A DNA stretch of 64,000 nucleotides from Bugula neritina (taxonomy: Eukaryota; Bryozoa; Gymnolaemata; Cheilostomatida; Bugulidae), in assembly GCA_964035545.1 (NCBI GenBank), contig OZ037766.1, forward strand, positions 9,123,722 through 9,187,721. The letters are read 5' to 3'. Below are positions 25,512 through 38,298 of the stretch, in pieces. A program made the position numbers and the translations under genes. Under the pieces are notes generated by a model. The model was not told the DNA's origin. It saw only the letters and a program-made list of their open reading frames with translations, and did not search any database. How positions within the stretch are numbered: position 1 is the stretch's first letter; each line of letters starts with the position of its first letter.

Positions 25512-25801
25512 GTGTCCTTTAAAAATGGCACAGGTAAAATGGCACAGTAAAAATGGCACAGGTAATGGCAAATTAGGTAAAAATGGCGCATTTCAATATT
25601 TGTTTGGGATTTGGGGTGGGTTTAGGGGTTTGGAATGGGGGGGGGTTTAAGTTTGGGGATTTGAGTTTGGGATTCAAGTTTAAGGGTTGGGTTTGAGGTT
25701 TGGGAAAATTTAACATCAGCGTGCCAGTTTTTTCTACATTGCCATTTATGCCATTATTACCTGTGCCATTATTGCCGGTGCCATTTTTACTTAAAACTAC
25801 A
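25512..25801. mobile_element. G-rich fold-back element, copy 1
   Basis: Left arm is made of AAAAATGGCACAGGT units and the right arm of their complement (GTGCCATTTTTAC). The core between, about 25600-25705, is rich in TTTGGGG and GGGTTT words on the plus strand. The element is flanked by a 7-bp direct repeat, TACAGTG at 25505-25511 and 25802-25808. No open frame. Copies 2 (26300) and 3 (32499) share this layout. Confidence 0.7.
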
Positions 25802-26299
25802 TACAGTGCATATTTACCAGTCATTCCTGGTCATTTAAATGTGTATGGAAGAGTAAGGAGCCACATATTATATACGAAAGGCTTTCATTCATGATTTTTA
25901 ATACAGAAAGTTATAATCATTTTACATCAACGTATTGGTGTTTTCTGCATATAGTATATACTTTATACCCTATGTATTTGTTTGCATATAGATCACAAAA
26001 GAACTAAAGATATAAATCTTGCATATAAACATACCTCTTCTGCATAACTATTTGATACATATAAATTGATGCATTACAGATTAAATGTAGTGAGCCATAC
26101 ACCAAACTTACCAATTTTTCACAGTTCTGTAAGTTCTTTGGTTTCTTTGTTTAGTCAATTGACTTCGCATTTTCTTATAGATTTATGATTTGCTCTTGAC
26201 AACAGAATTTTCTTGAATCATAATCTACACATTACAAATGTTACATTTTTAGTTATGTAAAGTGCTAAAAACAGGTGCAAAAGTGTTATATAGTGGGGC

Positions 26300-26470
26300 G
26301 GTGTCTGGTAAAAGTGGCACGCTTTCAATATTAGGGTTTGGGGTGGGGTGTTTAGGATGGGGGTTTAAGTTTGGGAATGGGAAGGGGTTGAGTTTGAGGT
26401 TTAAGGGTTGATAGTTTGAGTTTGGGGTTTGGGAAAATTTAACATTAGTGTGCCATTTTTACCTAAAATC
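26300..26470. mobile_element. G-rich fold-back element, copy 2
   Basis: Starts GGTGTCTGGTAAAAGTGGCA and ends GTGCCATTTTTACCTAAAATC, with a core of GGTTTGGGGTGGGG and GTTTGGGGTTTGGG words on the plus strand. The segment GGGAAAATTTAACAT(T/C)AG just before the right arm is shared with copy 1. Flanks GTGGGGC and ATGAGGC are only weakly duplicated. Confidence 0.7.
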
Positions 26471-26743
26471 ATAATGAGGCAGCTTCAAAATTTTCATATT
26501 ACTGAGAATTGCCATCAGCTTTGAGATTATACCCAACTACAGGTAGAAGTTGCTTTTAATCATGCTATTACATATAAATGTTTGTATTTTATCATAATGT
26601 TTGTCAAAAAAGAATGTTTTCTAAAGCTGTCAAGTAATTTAATATAGGAAACAGAAGTGAATTGTACCTAAAAACAAAGTAATAATGTGGAGTGAGATAA
26701 GCTTTCGTGAGCTTTCCCTATCCACCCTCCTATTTTGGTTTGG

Positions 26744-26810
26744 TGGTTAGGTGGTACAATAGGTATAACTTCACACTACCAAACAAGTTGACACTATAAG
26801 GTTCAAACTC
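26744..26810 (+). repeat. Possible tRNA-derived SINE head
   Basis: GTGGTTAGGTGGTACAAT resembles a degenerate A box region, and GGTTCAAACTC at 26800-26810 matches the B box at tRNA-like spacing. The stems of a tRNA do not form. Could be chance. Confidence 0.3.
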
Positions 26811-27029
26811 CATAATTGACAAAAGAATCATTAAATGATTCTTTTAACACTTTATTTATAGCTCATAACTGTACATGCAGTGTGTGCGATATATGCAGAT
26901 ACTTTTGCTTTTAGTGTACTATTGCCTATTGGCCATTAGGATTATTAGCGTGTTCACATACTATTACCCTTTAGCACCACTATGACCATTGCCATTTCAC
27001 ATAGTAGTAAAACCCAATCTGAAAATTAT

Positions 27030-27110
27030 GATTTTAGGTAAAAATGGCACAGGTAAAAATGGCACAGGTAAAAATAGCACGATATAGATGGCACAGGTAA
27101 TAATGGCAGA
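27030..27110. mobile_element. Solo arm of the G-rich fold-back family
   Basis: ATTTTAGGTAAAAATGGCAC followed by tandem CAGGTAAAAATGGCA units; this is the complement of the right arm of copies 2 and 3, without a G-rich core. Either a half element or an arm expanded by itself. Confidence 0.6.
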
Positions 27111-29413
27111 GTCTAGTTGAAGTTTACTCAAAGCTAAACTTGAAGTTATACTTAAACTTAAAGCTAATGATAACTTTTATTTTATGTTTCTAGCTCCATG
27201 TCTATTACAGCAATAATAATAATTATAATAATAATAATAATAATACTTAATAGTGCTACAGCTGCATGTTACTAGTATGAATTGTGGTAGTATAAGTATT
27301 AACTGAATGGTCATAAAATACTATAAGATTAAGTACCTATTTATTTTTAATAACAATATAAATATATTTATACTTATAGTTAATGTTATAGACAAAAAAT
27401 ATAGAATTAGATAGCAATTGTAAACACTAAACACTACCTCAGTTTCAGATATGTTGGTTTCAGTGTAAATGTAATTAAAACTAGTAACAGTAATTTTTAT
27501 AGTTGCACTCTTGGACTTATAATTATACTTATAGTTATAATTTAGTCCTATATTTATAAATTACAGTTAATGTTAAACTTAACGTTATAGACTTTTAGTT
27601 TTATTAGACTAAAATAATTATAAATATTAATAATAATATACACCTTTATATTACTACTAGCACTAGTGTTGCAGTTATAGATGATAGCTATGCTACTACT
27701 AATGGTTTTAGAATGGTATTAAAGTGATTGGTATTGTTGTACATATTGTTCAAAAATAAAATAACCAATCTCAATTAATATTTATCAATTGTGAAGTAAA
27801 GTAACTGTAAAGTTTCAGTTTAAAATTGAGCAACAGTGCAGGAGAGATAACTCTACAAGCAGAACAAACAGTTGAGATAAAAACTTTCCAAACGGATTCG
27901 CTGTATCACGTATTTCTGAATCTTCAACATAAAAGACTGCTAACACTCTATAATATTATTATAGTTATTATTCTGTATCCTCATGTTTATGAAAGAATGC
28001 GCCAACAAACCATCAAATGAACTATCATTTATATTTATTATTAATCTAGGTGTCAGTATTTTTATTTAATTATTGTAAGTCATCAACTCATTGACTGTTG
28101 GTATCGTTCGAACTTCAATGACAGTGGCTCAGCATAGTGATGGTGCCATGCCCATAGGGCATAGGCATAGGCCATAGGGCTAGGCCATGGGCATAGTTCA
28201 GTTTCGTTTTTTCCGTGTAGCATTAGTCACTGTCCGACTCGGTGGTTGTTTACTATTACTATTAGTATTAGTATTACTACAGATTACTATTACTATTAGT
28301 GATACTGATAGTATTAATGTTTCTATTAAAGTTAATGTTTAGTTTTACGTGGTGAGCCGTGAGTGACCGTGGTGGTGATCTTTAATTTTATTTTTCAATT
28401 TATCTCTAATACTTATAGTTATAGTTATACTTATACTATTAGTATTAGTATTACTATTACTATTAGTATTACTGTAAATCAAAATGTAATACTAATAATA
28501 ATAGTAATTTCAATTTGTTTTTTTTTAGTTTTGGAAGTTAACGGCTAAACAATTTAACATTCAATAATTGATAATTATAATTTAAATTATAATAATTATA
28601 ATAACTTAATCTTATATTATTTAGTTTCAAAGGAAATGTGATTAAGATAATCATTATCATAACTTTAGAGTTAGTCCTAAAATAAACTCAATCACTTAAT
28701 GATTAAGATGAAAGTTATACTGATACTCATAGTGATAGTGAGTTATATAGATTAAGATTATCATTATAGTGACCATGATTACGATAACCTTTTTAACATG
28801 TCCCAGTCATAATGTTACAACTATTCATAGTCACAGCAATGATCAATCCCTTAGACATAGGCTTATTGCCAATATAAATATGAATATGATAATTTAAGTT
28901 ATAAAAATATAATACTGATTATCTATTTACACTCAAGTTCACTAATTGATATCAGTCACTGGACAGAATTTAAACTTTTTTTCTTCAATATTTTAAGTAA
29001 TTATTGATCATTTTACTTTTAGTTGTCAAAATATTCATATATTGTTATTTCTATATAGTACCCTTTGTTAGTTGACGTTGCCCATTTAATTGTTTGATTC
29101 AATCTTGTAATGTAATTAATTATACTTGGAAACTAATATCTATAGTTATACTAATGATGAATATACTAATAGTAATGCTATGCTGGCGGTAGCTACATAC
29201 TGGCTATCTTTGTTTCACAAATTATTTCAGGCATTTATTATTAGAATGATACAGGATGGAAAAGTAAAAGTACTAGCTAATTAAATTTTTTTATATATTT
29301 GTAGTGTTGAGTTTCACCTCTTGGTACTTTTTTAGGAAAAACGATATCTAAGGTATATCAATCAATACTACATATCGATATTTTGTTTGTTCATTTAGGT
29401 TTGAAGTTTAGCT

Positions 29414-32400
29414 ATGGCATCTTCATCAGACACAACAATCCTTATAAGACCAGATGAAGGAGAGGATGATAATGATGCTTGTGCTTCGCAGCCTCCTAAG
29501 TATTCAGAAATAGATTTGGGCACTGCTGATGGTAAAATAAATATGGTCATAAATATTCAACTTGCTAACACACTAATATGTCATATATTAGAACTAGATT
29601 TAACACCAATTGGAATTTATAAATGTATTAATTCTAAATGGCATTTTAATAAACCAGGATAAATCATGCCGGTAACTTTGTTGATAAATCTGGGTAAATT
29701 ATGATAATATTTTGGGTTGTATTATGTTGGCTAATTTGATTCAATAATATTAGCAAGTTCAGCTATGCACAACCTCAATCTCATTGGTTAAGATATAAAG
29801 TTTATGCAAGTTGCTGACTAGCATAACTAAGGCCAGTAGACGAAAACCTTAGGCGTAAAAGGTGTTTATTTTTGAAGCATATCACCATCAGCCAGCCCAT
29901 AGCCTTGCTGTGTGAGCCTAATGGATTTTTAACGTTTATACGTGCACTATCACTCTTTACTGAAAATACAATATGAAGTCTAAAAACTAATCATATTTTC
30001 ATGGAATCAAAATAGAAAATTTTCTGTTTTTTAGAAGGATCTACCGCTGGTGTGCCAGATGTAGTTGTTCCAGATGAGCTGCCTCCGCCATACTCTGCTA
30101 ATCTCTTTGTGAATTGCAGGGTGTGCCAAGTACCCATAAATTTAGAGAGAAGGCAACACCTCGCTGTAGTTAAGTGCGGCCAGTGTAACGAGGCCACCGT
30201 GAGTATTATTCTTAGCACTTCTTTAAACTAGTTTTTTCATAAAGCATCGTAGTGTTTTTTTTTATAAAGCGTAGTAGATTTAATGAAAAATTGTATTGTC
30301 TTGCAGAGGTTCTTTATAAATTCTGTAGTTTGCATGTGGAGCCCAGTTGAAGAATTGTTTCTTTACATCTGTTACAGCCCCTAAAGCCAGCAGCACCTGG
30401 GAAGAAGTATGTTCGGTGTCCATGTAATTGCCTGCTGATCTGCAATGCAAATGCTCGCCGTACTGCCTGCCCTCGTGCAAACTGGTAACATAATTTGATT
30501 TTGAAAAACATAAATTATATAAACTCTCACCAAAACTGTTCTGTATTGTTGCAGTATGGCCTGTTTAATATTATAGTCGAAGAATGATCAGCCTCCAAGC
30601 TACGGACACCTATGGGAGGCCCGCAGTAGTTGCTACAGCACCCAGGGCTGCTGTTAGAGCTAACTGTGCACACTGCAACCAAGTTTTTGTGGTTAGTAAG
30701 CTCTATATGGTAACAAATATTTTTGTTAAGTTTGTTGTTTTATTTCTTGAATACTTTCTATAGGCATTTCAATGTTTGTGACCTATGATTAGCTTTTGTG
30801 TAAATATGTTAGACAAGTATGCTGCGGCTAGCTATTACAACATAACTGCTCAAATATTTAGTGTAAGGCTTCAAAGGTCTTTCATCATCTAATACCTTTT
30901 CCTTTTACAACTTCAAGACTTGCTGGTTGTAACCAATGTAGTATTTGTACATTTTAAAAATACATTTCACATGATGGGGAGATGGCAATGTCCAAAAAGA
31001 AAATTGCTTTACATTACATAATGCATTTATAAAAAAAACCTTTGTCCATACACACAATAGAATTTAGTTTTATTGTGTACACTGGTTTTTGCTGTGTGCC
31101 TTTAGTAATAAGAGAAAGAGAAAAATTGTGATTGCAGAAGTCCTTTAAAACTTTTTGATTATGTCTTTTTGGAAGATTCAAATTTGGAAACACCAAGCAA
31201 CCAAAGTTTTTTTTTATGTAATTGAGCAAGATCATCTCTTTGCTGCAAACACAATTTATTAACTTGGGTATCTATGTTTTTGCTGCACAAAGCACTGTCA
31301 TTTTTGGTTTATTTTATCATAAATTTAAGCTAGTTATGTTTATTGGAAAGGAGTGAAAAAATTGTTTGCTTACTTTGTTGTGTAGTGTTGAAATAAATAC
31401 AAGTAAATGTATAATCATATTAGTCAGACAAGTTGGCTCCTGACTCCACATGCGGTTCCACGAAATACTGTCAATTCTGAGTTAAGGCTTTTGTTCTTTG
31501 CAATTTCTGAATCACTGAACTTAAATTTGAGATACAGTGTTCACTCTGTATCTTACTAAGCTACTAGTCTCAAAACATCAAATCGTGACATGGTAAAATA
31601 CGAGATTCAACTCATGGATTCGTAAAATTTGCTATTTTGTCCCTATACACACATACATAAGCCGCAAAGCTAAGGTCCAAGCTCTTGGAATTTCGTGAGA
31701 ATGAGATCCATGAGATATAGAGGAAGCAGGTTACTGGTTTTGAGTGTCAACTGTTTTTTGCTACTTTTCAGTTTATGCATAGTAGCCAATGGACTCAGTT
31801 TAACTGAATGTGTGTAGTTCATTTATTTGGTTTGCTGTAGGTACTCAAGGCTACTGTGAACACTAGGCTGGCACGATGTCCTCACTGCAATAGAGTGTAA
31901 GTAGCTCAACACGAATCTCATGATAAATTCTGTTTCCAATAGATTATTCTGTTAGATAAAAGAATTTATAACACCTTATCTGTTCTTTTCATATCAGTAG
32001 TTATTCACAAATTAGATAATATCACGTGCTGATAAGATATTATTCAACTATAAAGGTTATTTTGGAGCTCATATTCAAACATCTATTGATGGTGAAGTCC
32101 TCCTCCCGTGTCTTTTACTTCTGCAGTCACAGCTTGTCCACTAAATCACTGTTACAATTTTATTGGCAGCGTATCTTGGTTACACTCTTCTCATTGTGTG
32201 ATTTATTTATAGAATTATGGTAAGCTGCCAAGTTGAGCTAAAATAGTTATATTCATTCACATAATAGAAATTTTCATCTTTTACGTTCTTCAGATTGTAG
32301 GAACACTTGTTTAAGTTTCTCCAGACACTTTATGACATTCCAAGTCTAATTTGTACAGGCAGTTGGTTACTGCTGAAAGCTTAACATAGAGTCATAGACT

Positions 32401-34132
32401 ATCTCAAACATAGGCCCAAGAAAGCAATGTTATATACTTGGTTATGTAAGGTAGCTTCTATACTAGATGCTTTAGGTTACACCAATGAAATACTGCAGGG
32501 TCCGGTAAAACTGTCACCTTTTCATTATTGGAGTTTGGGGTTGGAGGTTTGGGGTGGGGGTTTAAGTTTGGGGTGGGGGTTTGAGTTTATGGTTTGGGAA
32601 AATCTAGCACCAGTGTGCCATTTTTACCTACTTTTCTATTTATGCCATCATTATCTGCGCCATTTTTACCTAAAATCAAACACTGCAGAAGATTTGAGAT
32701 GTCATTAGTGTCATTTTAATATACTACTAACTCTTTCAGGTCTGCTGTTGGCAATGGTTACATCAAAAGGAAGGTCTTGCTCTTTGGCATTATTGGTGCC
32801 GTGTTTTTGATTTTGGGTATTTCGACAACGGTGAGTACCCACTACTGAGCTATACTTTAATTTCGTCATTTGGAAACGCAATTAACTGATAAATAGCTTC
32901 TGTTAGCAGAAGCTTGGATAGTTTTTGTTTGATATCAAACTAGAAACAAGTAATATTATATACGTTATATGTGTTGAAAATGTGAAGTTTTGCTTCTGAT
33001 TGAACTAATGGCTACCGAGTTGTAGGTTTAAGAGACTTGTTCACTATCTGCTGTGTACCATGCAATGACCAGCTGGATTTTGTAGTCATTTATATTTACA
33101 ACTAGTCCAAAGCTTTACAATATTCATGTATACCTAGACAATATTTGCATTAGTCCAGATGTCAATTCCTGGATCAGCGTATACTGATACAAACATGGAA
33201 GGTTTAGATTTAGCTAGTTGGTTTTAAAAAAAACTATATTTACCAGAAGTTTTGAATTATGTTTTAAATTGATTGTCCTTGCTTTAGATCATTAAATTCA
33301 CACTATTTTGTTTCTGAACTGTGACAATTTTTTCATCTGTAATTTATGTAGGTCGTGTCGGCTTTTACTACATCTGGATACGGTGTTTATATCATTTGGG
33401 TTGGTAAGTATATTCATATACCTTTTTCCTTGAATAAATAAATTATAAACATTTACCCTGTCCAGGCATTTCTGTGCATATAGGTTGCTAGTAATCATAG
33501 TCATGACTCTAGAAAGCATATTAGGCATTGCAGTGTAATTATATATTACAAGCATAGTTTTATTTGCTAATTATATAATGTAAAGGCTTGAATAAATGTT
33601 TTGCTACAAAATGCATGCATGTTTACGTTTAACATGTATATTTTCTAAGCAGTTTTTCATTTAAAGACCAGAATGCTGAACCAAACAAGTTGTTGTATTT
33701 GTTGCTAAAAGTAATTGCTAGGCTAATCATTCCTGCCTTATGATGAAGCTTAAAAAATTTCTATAAACTAGTTCCTATCTTCATTGAATACATCATTTAC
33801 TAGGCATTTGGTGATATTCAAGAAATATTTCTTTATCAGTTGTTTGATTTTAAATTAGCAAGAAAACGGATTTGGGAGCAACAAAATTATTAAAATGATT
33901 ATGTTGGGTTAATACCCATCTGAACGATTTTTAAAACCAGCCTGTTATAGTTTCAAAATTTGCAATAGCACATTGAATTAGGATAGACTCTGCCAGTGAA
34001 AAAAGAGCTGAGACTGTGAACTGAAATGACAATGTTTTCTGCCTTGTTTCAGGAGCGTATATAGTGGGTGGCCTAAATCTGTTGAGGGCAATGCTCTTCT
34101 GTTGTCACAAAGTCAGTCGACCAATTGAGTAA
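29414..34132 (+). CDS. PIP4P: Phosphatidylinositol-4,5-bisphosphate 4-phosphatase (TMEM55/PIP4P)
   Basis: Late endosome/lysosome membrane protein; vertebrate TMEM55A/B remove the 4-phosphate of PI(4,5)P2 to give PI5P. Eight exons: 29414-29531, 30035-30198, 30378-30484, 30577-30691, 31841-31896, 32740-32830, 33352-33403, 34053-34132, together 783 nt, 260 aa (human 257 and 277). Acidic N-terminus ([12 protein letters not shown]) with PPPYS; then Cys-pair blocks [47 protein letters not shown] and [11 protein letters not shown]; the CX5R motif is C116-NANAR-R122. Two membrane spans close the protein ([16 protein letters not shown] and [17 protein letters not shown]). Start: first ATG after an acceptor-like TTTAG at 29398. 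Poly(A) signal AATAAA at 34456. Intron 5 (842 bp) contains fold-back copy 3; intron 4 is 1.15 kb without recognisable content. The vertebrate paralogues cannot be told apart here. Confidence 0.95.
32499..32681. mobile_element. G-rich fold-back element, copy 3
   Basis: Begins GGTCCGGTAAAACTGTCACC, has a core of GTTTGGGGTGGGGGTTT words, then a right arm with two complementary units (GTGCCATTTTTACCTA and GCGCCATTTTTACCTAAAATC). Flanked by the 7-bp direct repeat ACTGCAG at 32492-32498 and 32682-32688. It lies in intron 5 of PIP4P. Confidence 0.7.
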
Positions 34133-35300
34133 TGAGTTTTATTTAATAACAACTGCTGCTTTTTAATCTATTATTATATAACTCTTTCTTGAATGGTTTA
34201 AATTGCTATAAATATGTATAATTGCTATTGGCAATATTTTTAACCAATAATATTTTTATTGTTTATATGGAGATGGAATTATTTTATTACTGAGTATTTT
34301 ATGAGCTTACTTCATTAATAGATTCTAATGTTTACACATATTATTTGTTAGTTTTATATGAAATATATACTTGCATCTATAATGTTGCTTTAACAAGATT
34401 TCTTATAAAATAATATAATATTACTAACTGTTTGTTGCAATTCAAATTGGTTTTTAATAAATGGGTTGTTTCTGCTTTGAAGTTTACAACAGCTATTCTT
34501 ACATATAAAACTTGTATATATGGCCACCCTGTGTATTAGGTGTTACAATTATCTGAGATATAATATTATTTGCCATGTCTTACTAAGATTTTATATTTTG
34601 ACTATAATATCTTGAGTATCACACAAATGGTTGAATGGTTGAACAAACGATTTTTGTTGTTAATTAGTTTGCTCTATAGCTTACATACAACTAACTCAGA
34701 CTAGCGTGGTACGTGAAACTGTCCCAATTTGAGCAGGTGTTAACATACAGCATTTGATTGGATTAAAACATTACATAATAGTTTACACTAGATATACATA
34801 ATATATTGCATGACAAATAGAAGAGTAACACATTGAAGGTAAAGCCAAATCTCTTGAATTTCAGGCACTCGATTGCATTCTGAAAATCTGTTCCAGTTTT
34901 AGATGCATACTTTTATAATGTGTGTATAGTGTTATATCGTAGCTTTAGATCTGATAATATTTAGTTGTCTTCTCTTGCATAGAGAGTAAAACTGTTTGTG
35001 TAAGTTGAGCTAAAGTAATAGGCAGTGTAAGATGGATGTGCAAGAGGTTATATTTAGAAGAGAGGGGGAGAGATTGTGAATTGTGAATAAATAGATAAAT
35101 TGAAAAAGTGTGAGAGTGCTTGTGAGTGCTCAGCTCAGGATTCAAAACAAATGAATACCCTAACCTGCACAGGCAAAACTGGCCCTACAAATTAAGACAG
35201 GAGCTAGAGTTGCTTCGCTGCCACCCACCCACATCCCCCCCCCCCCCCCCCGCACGCTCGCACACACGCGTACACTAATGCGCGCGAAGTTTTAATAGCT

Positions 35301-35383
35301 GTTATAGAACTACGGTATATTGGATTCATGTGAAGAGTAATAATTACTCTTCACATGAATCCAATATACCGTAGTTCTATAAC
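35301..35383. repeat. Perfect 83-bp palindrome
   Basis: Arms of 41 bp around A35342, from GTTATAGAACTACGG to CCGTAGTTCTATAAC, without a mismatch. Partly matching flanks (CGAAGTTTTAATAGCT left, AATTTAACTTCG right) extend the symmetry to about 35285-35395. It looks like a very short fold-back transposon. Confidence 0.9.
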
Positions 35384-35387
35384 AATT

Positions 35388-35450
35388 TAACTTCGATACA
35401 ATAATAATACAATACAATTATTGTATTGTATTATTATTGTATCGAAGTTA
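35388..35450. repeat. Perfect 63-bp palindrome
   Basis: Arms of 31 bp around T35419, from TAACTTCGATACAATAATAA to its complement ending at 35450, without a mismatch. It begins five bases after the 83-bp palindrome and shares the CGAAGTT end motif with it. Confidence 0.9.
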
Positions 35451-37302
35451 TTCTGAGCCAATGAAATTGCTCGGATAAACTAATTCACCCCTTGAAATGG
35501 GGTAATAATGTTTATACGATAAGCCTCAGCTTCAAGTTATATTAAACAACTTTTTAAATCATATACGATAACCGTCAAATATACATACCTTTTATTAAAA
35601 GTATGGATCCAAGCTTAGGTTGGCGCGAAGAAGTAGCGGTTCAATGTTGATCTTGATGATTTAAAATTGTTGAGATCTCGTTTGCCTTTACTTTGGCTAG
35701 AAGTAATAACATTAACAATAACAAACACGTTGAACTAAGATCTGTAATAACATTATTTTCATGATAAGACACTCTAATTAATCAAAATCTGTAAGTTGTT
35801 TTAAATTCATCATTATTAAAAATAAGTGAGCTTTAGTTTGTTAGTTTTTAAAGTTAGACTCAGACTGCATTCTCATTCTCGATTCTGATTCTCCACCTGA
35901 CACACTATCACATTCAATTTCATTTTCAATCATTGAATTTTATCATTAACTTTAAGTTTAAGTTTTAATGATTAAAAATAAATGACATTCTAATTGACTT
36001 TTATTTTTAGTTTTACTGTTAAGTGTTAAGCGAATGTGAGTATTTATTATTTACAATTTCTCGTAATCATGTCAGTCTGAGTCTGAATCATGCTCATACT
36101 GATACTCATACTGTCAAACTTGCGTGAGTTTTTATATTATAATCATAATCATATTAATGATCATTACTATTACTGTATTAGTATTATTATTACCACTACG
36201 ATTACCTTTGAAGTTTGAAAATATCGAACACTTGGGAACACTCAAACTTATAGTTATAAAGTGCCTCAATTGGTATAAAGTGTGGCGTTCATTTGACTAC
36301 AGTCTGAGTCTACAGGTTAACTAAGTCATTAAGTGAAAATTATGTTTATTATTTTTTATATGTGCTCCCTGTGGTGTTTCTAATGGTTCTACTTCTTGGT
36401 AATAATTAGAAACTACCATGATACACTAGTGACTAGTGAGTGTATGTATGTAGAAGACAGCTAGATCTAGTGGGTATTATCATAATTTAGTGATATTTTG
36501 TGATTTCATCATGCACCATTGCCGGTATTTAGTGTTTTTCTTCCTGCGGGATTTTCATGATAAGATTTAGTCAATGAGTCCTGTGTAATAATTTAAAAAG
36601 GCTGAATACCAAGCTGAAAACATGCCTTGGTTATACTTTCAATTACCATCATGATGATCAATATAAATGTCATTGTTATTGCTAGACTATTAGCATTTAT
36701 ATTATTATTGGAGTATTACTATTAGTAATAATTTTACTATTCGTATTGAATTTATCATTACACTTAGTATTACTTACACAGCTTCAGTTCGTCTTACACT
36801 TAAAGCTAAGGCCTAAGACTAATCTTATATTATTACTAATACTTGTCTATTCTATTGTAATTTTGATAGCAATGATCAGTATGGAGTTGTATATGGTGTC
36901 TCTTTTATTCTGTATGAATATCAATATTGCTATGCATTTACCTAAGTCTGCTCTTCACTCACAATGAATAATCAATAACTGAAAGAGCAACCTAGTAGAA
37001 AACTAAACTCAGCATCCAATGGGGTTGTTTATAGCTCTAATTTTCTAGTAGGGATCTAAAGTGTACTGCTGACACAGAGGTAAACTGAACTAATTGACAT
37101 ACTATTGTATATGTGTGGTTCTATCATAATTTGAAATTTTATTATTACTCTGTAGGTATTGTTAATAAATAATTGCTTTAAAACATAAGTTTTAAGGATA
37201 ATGAGTGTAAGGGTCACAAGTTTGTGGTGGTTAGTTAGTGTTTTATAAAAAAACTAATACTAATAATGTATTGATTATTTTTGATTGATTTTGTTGATTT
37301 GA

Positions 37303-37327
37303 ATGTGTGTGCATGCACGCGTGCGCG
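37303..37327. other. 25-bp alternating purine-pyrimidine tract
   Basis: Strict alternation through TGTGTGTGCATGCACGCGTG and on to GCGCG, a sequence type that can adopt Z-DNA under supercoiling. It is 970 bp upstream of the CENP-C start codon. Its GC-rich half is unusual in this AT-rich spacer. Confidence 0.7.
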
Positions 37328-38298
37328 GTCGCGTATAGACTATAGACACTACTAGCATAATATGTTTAAAACTGCCAACACATTTTCCGCCTAAACTAGA
37401 GGAGCTTTTTTGAACAATAAACTATATTTATTTATTTTAGATTGAATTTTATAGTGTTTGAAAGACATCTCTGTAAATAAAACTTGTACCCAGGGCAGAT
37501 TTTACTAAAAGGGCTGTTTAATTTACTTTTCAACTTCACACAACTTGATAATTTAGAAAGTTTATTATTGAAGTTCCTTGATAATGTAATAAGTTGTGTA
37601 GTGTAATATTGTATTGCTACACTTACATTGTCATACCGTTCTGTTCAACTATTTTTATAGTGGATTTATTTGCCTTCAACATTAAAAGATGACTATTTAT
37701 GCAGTGTTGATACTAATGTATTGGTAACTAATGGATTAGTAAGTAACTTTGATTACTGTTTTTTTTTTGTAGCCAATAGCCGGTGTAACATGTAAAGTGA
37801 AAAAAGCCAATAAAACAGTGTTGCCGTAAAGCAAGGTTATAAAAAAGGTGATTTATACAGTTATTTTAGTGATTTGGTTTGTTAAATTGTTGTATCTATA
37901 GAGTTATCTCTCCCTAAAATGGAGAACTAACTTTAATGTTTTAATCATTTCGAATCTAAAATATTTTGCTTGTGGTTACTTTCAAAATGTTTTATTATAC
38001 TTAACCATAATCAATATATTAAATATTGTAAGGTGAACACCAATTTAATTTTCAATATGTAACCTAATCCATCAAGTATTAACAGTTTGTGAATTTGACC
38101 TTTCTTCAGCCTTTGCCTCATAAAGTTGTAATTATGCATATAAGCTTGCTGTGAAATTAAAAGCAAATTTATTTATTTGTGCTGTAATCTAATTTTCGCA
38201 CTGTGTCATGCACTTGAGCCCTGCCATAATATCGACCTGCCATTTATGCATTTGCTTAGTATTTTCCTTTAAATATGTATGTCTTTTTCTAGAACATT

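Larger units (their letters stand above)
25125..29413. other. Spacer between divergent SKP2 and PIP4P, repeat-packed
   Basis: 4.3 kb upstream of both genes. The left half (25467-27110) holds a palindrome and three fold-back elements described separately. The right half (27120-29300) is AT-rich with ACTAAT/AGTATT runs (28250-28300, 28400-28510) and AATAAT runs (27205-27245). No gene is supported. Confidence 0.65.
34133..38298. other. Spacer between PIP4P and CENP-C
   Basis: 4.2 kb: PIP4P 3' UTR, then a C17 run (35235-35251), two long palindromes (35301-35450), simple-sequence runs at 36130-36200 and 36690-36780, and a Z-DNA-type alternating stretch at 37303-37327. No open frame with domain or splice support. 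Confidence 0.65.

Noticed and set aside
25600-25705. Interstitial telomere repeat
   Set aside because: TTTGGGG/TTAGGG-like words occur, but irregularly and inside a bounded fold-back element; no true TTAGGG array.
35235-35251. C17 run as a functional element
   Set aside because: A plain homopolymer next to CA/CG simple sequence; no further signal.
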